From: an uncultured Flavobacteriaceae bacterium
Lineage (GTDB): Bacteria; Bacteroidota; Bacteroidia; Flavobacteriales; Flavobacteriaceae
Assembly: GCA_943788095.1 (NCBI GenBank)
Contig: CALSOZ010000004.1
Span: 62,001 to 126,000, forward strand
Direction: 5' to 3'
Length of the DNA: 64,000 nucleotides
The stretch's first letter is position 1, and the number at the start of each line of letters is the position of its first letter. Positions 59,113 through 64,000 of the stretch are shown piece after piece. The translations under genes and the position numbers were made by a program. The notes beneath the pieces were generated by a model. That model did not search any database. It was given only the letters and a program-made list of their open reading frames with translations, and was not told where the DNA came from.

Positions 59113-59802
59113 TTATAGTTTTAAATAATTTTGTAATTCAGCAATTTTTGCTGAGGTATTAAATGTACCACCATAAAAAGCGGTAACGGTTGCAGAGGTA
59201 TCGTCTTTAATTCCTCTAGAGGACACACATAAATGCTTTGCGTCAATAATGACAGCTACATCTTCGGTTCCTAATATGCCTTTCAATTCTTCTGCAATTT
59301 GATTGGTCAATCGTTCTTGAACTTGAGGCCTTTTGGCATAATACTGTACAATTCGGTTCAATTTAGATAGACCAATTACCCTTCCTGATGAAATGTAGGC
59401 AACATGCGCTTTCCCAATAATTGGTACAAAGTGATGTTCGCAGTTCGAATAGAAAGTAATATCTTTTTCTACCAACATCTGGTTGTATCGATATTTATTT
59501 TCAAATAACGCAACTTTTGGTTTATTTTTAGGGTTTAATCCAGAAAAAATTTCATCAATATACATTTTTGCAACACGTTCAGGAGTTCCTTTAAGAGAAT
59601 CATCTGTAAGATCTAATCCTAAAACATCCATTATTTCTTCAAATAAAACAGCAATTTTCTTTTTCTTTTCTTGATCGGAAACTTTAAAAGCGTCTTTCTT
59701 CATTGGCGTTTCTAAGCCCGTAAAAAGATGATCATCTCCAATTTCATGATTTGAAAACCCATTTAACAGATCTTTATTTTCTATAGTAACTTTGTTATTC
59801 AT
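59113..59802 (-). CDS. folE: GTP cyclohydrolase I
   Basis: DITFYSNCEHHFVPIIGKAHVAYISSGRVIGLSKLNRIVQYYAKRPQVQERLTNQIAEEL; DAKHLCVSSRGIKD. Confidence 0.95.
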   Translation of the reverse strand: MNNKVTIENKDLLNGFSNHEIGDDHLFTGLETPMKKDAFKVSDQEKKKKIAVLFEEIMDVLGLDLTDDSLKGTPERVAKMYIDEIFSGLNPKNKPKVALFENKYRYNQMLVEKDITFYSNCEHHFVPIIGKAHVAYISSGRVIGLSKLNRIVQYYAKRPQVQERLTNQIAEELKGILGTEDVAVIIDAKHLCVSSRGIKDDTSATVTAFYGGTFNTSAKIAELQNYLKL

Positions 59803-59810
59803 ATAATATT

Positions 59811-60083
59811 TTATCGCTTAGATATTTTATTGTGTGTTATTTGCCGTTGTCTGGTACATTTAAATCTTCCAGATTCAAATGATCTTAATTTTTGATGTTT
59901 TGTTTTTCTGCCTTGAACACGTGCTCGCCATAGTCGGAAACTTTTTGGTTTCATATAGGTTCGCATGACCTTGATCACTTCTTGTTCACTTAGTTTGAAC
60001 TGATGTTCAATTGCTTCAAAAGTGGTGCGATCCTCCCAAGCCATTTCAATAATTCGATCTAATTCTACGGTATTAAAATTCAT
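59811..60083 (-). CDS. TIGR03643/DUF2805-like small protein
   Basis: VELDRIIEMAWEDRTTFEAIEHQFKLSEQEVIKVMRTYMKPKSFRLWRARVQGRKTKHQKLR. Confidence 0.75.
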   Translation of the reverse strand: MNFNTVELDRIIEMAWEDRTTFEAIEHQFKLSEQEVIKVMRTYMKPKSFRLWRARVQGRKTKHQKLRSFESGRFKCTRQRQITHNKISKR

Positions 60084-60508
60084 AAAACAGGGAGCTTATA
60101 GCGTTCGTCGAACTGTACTTTTTCTTCAAGTAATGATCTTAAAAATCGTTTATTTTCATAAAAATTTCTCGATTTTTTAAAATGTATAAATTTTCCTTGA
60201 GCATGGATACTCATTCCATCTGTTTTGTATAATACCAAATGGTAAAATGGAATTGCCCAAGTGAAGTTTTGTTGCCCTTTTGTGACATGAACTAAAATGC
60301 CTTTTTTACGCATTTCAATATTGGCGTAATTTAGATCGGAAACCGTATTTAAAATTGGATTTAAATTTGGACTAACTTTGTCCACAATCATCCGTTTTGA
60401 GCCTACACCTCGACGTTTAATCGCTTCAAAAAAACTGTAGGGTTTACCAACAAAATCTTCAAATAATTGCCGATGTTCCTTGTTGTAGTATGTTGTATCT
60501 AGAACCAA
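60080..60508 (-). CDS. Hypothetical protein (142 aa) in photolyase neighbourhood
   Basis: VLDTTYYNKEHRQLFEDFVGKPYSFFEAIKRRGVGSKRMIVDKVSPNLNPILNTVSDLNYANIEMRKKGILVHVTKGQ; TTG start, 4-nt overlap with next gene. Confidence 0.6.
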   Translation of the reverse strand: MVLDTTYYNKEHRQLFEDFVGKPYSFFEAIKRRGVGSKRMIVDKVSPNLNPILNTVSDLNYANIEMRKKGILVHVTKGQQNFTWAIPFYHLVLYKTDGMSIHAQGKFIHFKKSRNFYENKRFLRSLLEEKVQFDERYKLPVL

Positions 60509-60525
60509 TAGTAGTGTTTAAGTAT

Positions 60526-60533
60526 CAAACATA
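60526..60533 (-). promoter_or_regulatory. Putative -7 element for the minus-strand run starting at 60508
   Basis: Reverse-strand TATGTTTG (TAnnTTTG); nearest good TTG is ~25 nt upstream, slightly long. Confidence 0.35.
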
Positions 60534-60594
60534 CATAATGTTGAGTCATTTACATTAACAATTAAACAAATATTAACATTTATTATCATAAAGA

Positions 60595-62127
60595 CTACAA
60601 ACTCTCTGGAGCCTCCATTATTTTGGACGCTCGTAATTTTATTGAAATGAGCTCTTCAGTAGAAAATTTATTTAAGACTGAATACATCATTTTCATGCGA
60701 AAATTGCCTGATAATTGAGCACGTTTGTCATCCAAAAAATTCCAGTACAAACTATTAAATGGACAGGCATTTTCTCCTAAGCGTTCTTTGACATTGTACT
60801 GACAATCGCCACAATAATTACTCATTTTATTGATGTAGCTTCCAGATGATACATAGGGTTTAGTCGCAATCAATCCACCATCGGCAAACTGACTCATCCC
60901 TCGAGTATTGGGGAGCTGAACCCATTCCAAGGCATCGATATAAATCCCCAAATACCAAGCATCTACGGCATCGGGATTGGTTTGGGTCAATAGCAAATAA
61001 TTTCCCGTAATCATCAAACGCTGAATGTGATGTGCATAGGCATTGTCAAGTGAGTTATTGATCGTTTTGTTTAGGCAATTCATTTTGGTCTCTCCAGTCC
61101 AAAAGAATTCTGGAATTGGCTGATGATTATCAAGCGTATTTAAAGTTTTATACTCCGGCATTTGTGCCCAATACATTCCTCGCATATACTCTCGCCAACC
61201 AATCACTTGTCGGATGAATCCTTCAACTTGTGAAATAGAAATTTCATCACTATGAGATCGATAATGTGCTAAAACAGACCTTATAATTTCTTGGGGATTT
61301 ATAATTTTAAGGTTCATTGCAAACGACAAACGTGAGTGAAACAAATACACTTCGTCGGTATGTAATGCGTCCTGATAATCCCCAAATTGAACTAATAAAT
61401 ACTGATTAAAATACTCGAGTTGTTGTAGAGATTGTGATCGGTTTATCGGATACGAAAAAGTAGTTCCTTTGAATCGACCAATGGTTTCAACTCCAGACGT
61501 TTGAATCGCAGTTAATATCGAATCTACGTTGGTGTCAAACTGAATAAAGGGAGGGATTCCTGGAGAACCTTTCCATTTATTCCGATTACTTTGGTCATAG
61601 TTCCATTCACCACCTTCAGGCTGTTCGCCTTCCATTAAAATATGATGTTTTTTACGCATATATCGATAAAAGCGTTCCATTAACAACTGCTTTTTTCCTT
61701 CAAAGAATATCGAAAGTTCATCGCGAGTGGTATAAAAATGTTCCGTATCAAATTCTTGAGTCGGAATGGATACTAACTTGCAAATAGATTTAAGTTGCTC
61801 ATCCAATCGGTATTCATCGGGCGATTGGTATTCAAATGTTTCAACATTCTGAGAAGCGATCAGTGCCGTTATGTTTTCTCTCAAGTCCTGATGATTTGAA
61901 GCGTCTTCCAAAGTCAAATAAATTACGGAATGCCCTTGCGATTTTAACTCTTCTGAAAACGCCCGCATGGCCGCGAAAAACCCAACCACTTTTTGAATGT
62001 GGTGTTTGACATAATCGGTTTCTTGCCGCATTTCAAACATGCAATACACGGTTGATTCTGAAACAGATGAATACCAAGAGTGTTGTGCGTTGAGTTGATC
62101 TCCAAGAATAAGACGTAGTGTTTTCAT
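60595..62127 (-). CDS. Cryptochrome/photolyase family protein, FeS-BCP / photolyase-related type
   Basis: LRLILGDQLNAQHSWYSS; PNTRGMSQFADGGLIATKPYVSSGSYINKMSNYCGDCQYNVKERLGENACPFNSLYWNFL (Cys ligands). Confidence 0.92.
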   Translation of the reverse strand: MKTLRLILGDQLNAQHSWYSSVSESTVYCMFEMRQETDYVKHHIQKVVGFFAAMRAFSEELKSQGHSVIYLTLEDASNHQDLRENITALIASQNVETFEYQSPDEYRLDEQLKSICKLVSIPTQEFDTEHFYTTRDELSIFFEGKKQLLMERFYRYMRKKHHILMEGEQPEGGEWNYDQSNRNKWKGSPGIPPFIQFDTNVDSILTAIQTSGVETIGRFKGTTFSYPINRSQSLQQLEYFNQYLLVQFGDYQDALHTDEVYLFHSRLSFAMNLKIINPQEIIRSVLAHYRSHSDEISISQVEGFIRQVIGWREYMRGMYWAQMPEYKTLNTLDNHQPIPEFFWTGETKMNCLNKTINNSLDNAYAHHIQRLMITGNYLLLTQTNPDAVDAWYLGIYIDALEWVQLPNTRGMSQFADGGLIATKPYVSSGSYINKMSNYCGDCQYNVKERLGENACPFNSLYWNFLDDKRAQLSGNFRMKMMYSVLNKFSTEELISIKLRASKIMEAPESL

Positions 62128-63438
62128 TTAAAATAATTTAGTTTGAAGCCATTTTTTTCGGTACGCTCCATTGGAGTCATAGCGCTCGGCTTGAAGTTTG
62201 ACATTAAACGTTCGATTTCGAGGGTCGTTTCCGACTCCTGAGACGTACATCCAATTGCCATAATTACTATGTACATCATAATCGATCAAAAGTGCTTCAA
62301 AGTACGCCGCACCAATGCGCCAATCCAATTGCAGTGTTTTGGAAAAATAGGAAGCGACATTTTGCCGACCTCTATTGCTCATCCAACCTGTTTTTTGTAA
62401 TTCAAGCATGTTTGCATTTACAAAATCATTTGAAGTGGTACCGTTGATCCATTGATCTACAAGCGCAACGTCCTGATTCCAGTCGTATGTTTTTTCTAGA
62501 ATCCCTTCGATTTTAAAAATATGAGAGCCATGTTTTAACGAAATATATTTAAAATAATCGCGCCAAATTAATTCGAAAACCATCCAATACGTTGAATCAT
62601 TTGCTCCATAAGTTGCTTCAAATTTTTTAACATTCCAGTAAATAGTTCGAGGGGAAAGACTTCCATTGGCTAGCCAAGCAGAAAATTTAGAACTATAATT
62701 GACACCGATCAATCCATTCCGAGTTTTTTTATAAACACCTAAGGCTTTACTTTCAAAAAAATAGGATTCAATTCGCAGGTTTCCCTGTGTTTCTCCGCCT
62801 TTAAATGGAAACGCCGATTCTGGGACTTGATGGGGCGTTTGATAGCCTAAAAAATCAAGAGTCGGTATGTTAGGTGTATTTTCTAAAAGATTTGTTTTTG
62901 GCATTTTTTCAGGAGCTACCAAAGGACGAATTTTAACCGATTTCTCAATGGCTTTTCTAAAATGAGTAAATACTCGAGGCGTATCCTTTGCTTCAAAATG
63001 AAGATCTTCTGGATGGTATAAAAATTGATTGTAATAAGATTTAAAATCAACCGTTTTTGAAATTGTATTGAGGCTCGATTGATAAGTTTTCACTTCTTCA
63101 GTTGTCCATTCATTTTGACGATAAACGGTGGTAATTTCATGCTCAGAAATCAGTTTGTTGAGACACTTTTCTGGTGCCTCATGCAAGACAATTAACGATA
63201 TATTGAGGCGTAGTAATTGTTGTTTGAGATCTTCTAAGGATTCAAGAAGGAATTGAGTGCGGAATACGGCAGTTTTTTTAAACCCATATTTTGTAGGTAT
63301 AAAAAATTTTGGATCTAAAAAATAAACACCGATGACTTTTTCAGACGATTCAACGGCTGCATTAAGGACGTAATTATCGACTGTTCTTAAATCATTTCCA
63401 AACCAAACTAAGCTTGTTTTTTTCGAAGACTGCTGCAT
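62128..63438 (-). CDS. DASH-family cryptochrome
   Basis: TSLVWFGNDLRTVDNYVLNAAV; LIWRDYFKYISLKHG; MSNRGRQNVASYFSKTLQLDWRIGAAYFEALLIDYDVHSNYGNWMYVSGVGNDPRNRTFN. Confidence 0.93.
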   Translation of the reverse strand: MQQSSKKTSLVWFGNDLRTVDNYVLNAAVESSEKVIGVYFLDPKFFIPTKYGFKKTAVFRTQFLLESLEDLKQQLLRLNISLIVLHEAPEKCLNKLISEHEITTVYRQNEWTTEEVKTYQSSLNTISKTVDFKSYYNQFLYHPEDLHFEAKDTPRVFTHFRKAIEKSVKIRPLVAPEKMPKTNLLENTPNIPTLDFLGYQTPHQVPESAFPFKGGETQGNLRIESYFFESKALGVYKKTRNGLIGVNYSSKFSAWLANGSLSPRTIYWNVKKFEATYGANDSTYWMVFELIWRDYFKYISLKHGSHIFKIEGILEKTYDWNQDVALVDQWINGTTSNDFVNANMLELQKTGWMSNRGRQNVASYFSKTLQLDWRIGAAYFEALLIDYDVHSNYGNWMYVSGVGNDPRNRTFNVKLQAERYDSNGAYRKKWLQTKLF

Positions 63439-63548
63439 TTTTTACTACAATATTTAACGGATTCCCAGTTTTTCTCCCATTTTTTTCGCCATGTGAAAGG
63501 TCGATTGCATTGAATGCAAATTTTGCTGGGGAGAAACTGTTTTTTCAA
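63408..63548 (-). CDS. DUF2256-like small zinc-ribbon protein
   Basis: LKKQFLPSKICIQCNRPFTWRKKWEKNWESVKYCSKKC, CxxC...CxxxC pattern; TTG start proposed at 63548. Confidence 0.75.
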   Translation of the reverse strand: MKKQFLPSKICIQCNRPFTWRKKWEKNWESVKYCSKKCSSLRKKQA

Positions 63549-63561
63549 TGTGAATGCATCT

Positions 63562-64000
63562 TTATTTTTTTGGGCGCTGGTATTCGATTCGTTGTTTAAG
63601 CGATGGCAAGGCATAGCCGTCCAGGCCGTTGATCGCCACTATATTTGCTTTCGCTAAATCGACAAATCCATCCGCTTCTACAATATCATCTTTGATATAT
63701 AAATCCTTTATCTCCGCAATAAGTTGAACCGTATTATTGGCTTTGATGATGTATTCCTCACAATAGGTGAGTGCCATTTGAATGGGGGCTCCTTTTACAA
63801 ACGGCGCATGCCAATCATTTTTGTATTCTTCCTCCAGTTTTGTAATGTCAAATTCTGAGATCCCTTTATCATATTTAGCTGAGGTATGGTGTGCCTGCTC
63901 AATAATATCTAAATGGATATGATTCACTGTGAATTGGCCTGTTTCTTTGATGTTTTCGTACGTATTTCTGGGCACATCACTCACGGGTCTAAATACAATT
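63562..64000 (-). CDS. Flavin reductase-like (DIM6/NTAB-type) protein, partial at window end
   Basis: RPVSDVPRNTYENIKETGQFTVNHIHLDIIEQAHHTSAKYDKGISEFDITKLEEEYKNDWHAPFVKGAPIQMALTYCEEYIIKANNTVQLIAEI; open to window edge. Confidence 0.7.
   Translation of the reverse strand, partial: IVFRPVSDVPRNTYENIKETGQFTVNHIHLDIIEQAHHTSAKYDKGISEFDITKLEEEYKNDWHAPFVKGAPIQMALTYCEEYIIKANNTVQLIAEIKDLYIKDDIVEADGFVDLAKANIVAINGLDGYALPSLKQRIEYQRPKK

Noticed and set aside
1-64000. CRISPR arrays, rRNA/tRNA genes, transposases, phage, restriction or other defence systems
   Set aside because: Scanned by eye on both strands; no spaced direct-repeat arrays, cloverleaf candidates or matching protein families were found. 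A tRNAscan-SE/Infernal run would be needed to exclude small RNAs formally.

Overview
This AT-rich chromosomal window comes from a Flavobacteriaceae-like Bacteroidota genome; the lineage is inferred from protein families and TAnnTTTG-type promoters. It is densely packed with about 65 CDSs. I found no rRNA, tRNA, CRISPR array, transposase or phage module. Most content is housekeeping: prfB with its programmed frameshift, uvrA, nth, bcp, pyrC, oxyR, fmt, recQ, murA, folE, HU, peptidases and ECF sigma factors. Regions worth a second look are: (1) a probable sulfonolipid (capnine-type) gene group at 5.7-9.3 kb, made of a cysteate-synthase-like PLP enzyme, an alpha-oxoamine synthase and a convergent GNAT-like protein that is a candidate N-acyltransferase; (2) a light/oxidative-stress photolyase neighbourhood at 55.2-64 kb, with three different photolyase/cryptochrome proteins, FolE, TspO, SRPBCC, SDR, glutathione peroxidase, DUF2256 and several uncharacterised small proteins; (3) three apparently broken or fused genes: a GT2 glycosyltransferase split by a 1-nt frameshift (~30.82 kb), a surface-type protein interrupted by an in-frame TGA at a predicted Trp codon (36777-36779), and a neighbouring ORF with a second, internal signal peptide (~37.8 kb); (4) small ORFs absent from the supplied ORF track (19251-19394 +, 57477-57644 -); (5) repeat-bearing flanks around an Hsp20/lipoprotein/esterase segment (19.4-22.56 kb). 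All functional calls come from reading the translations. No database search was run.
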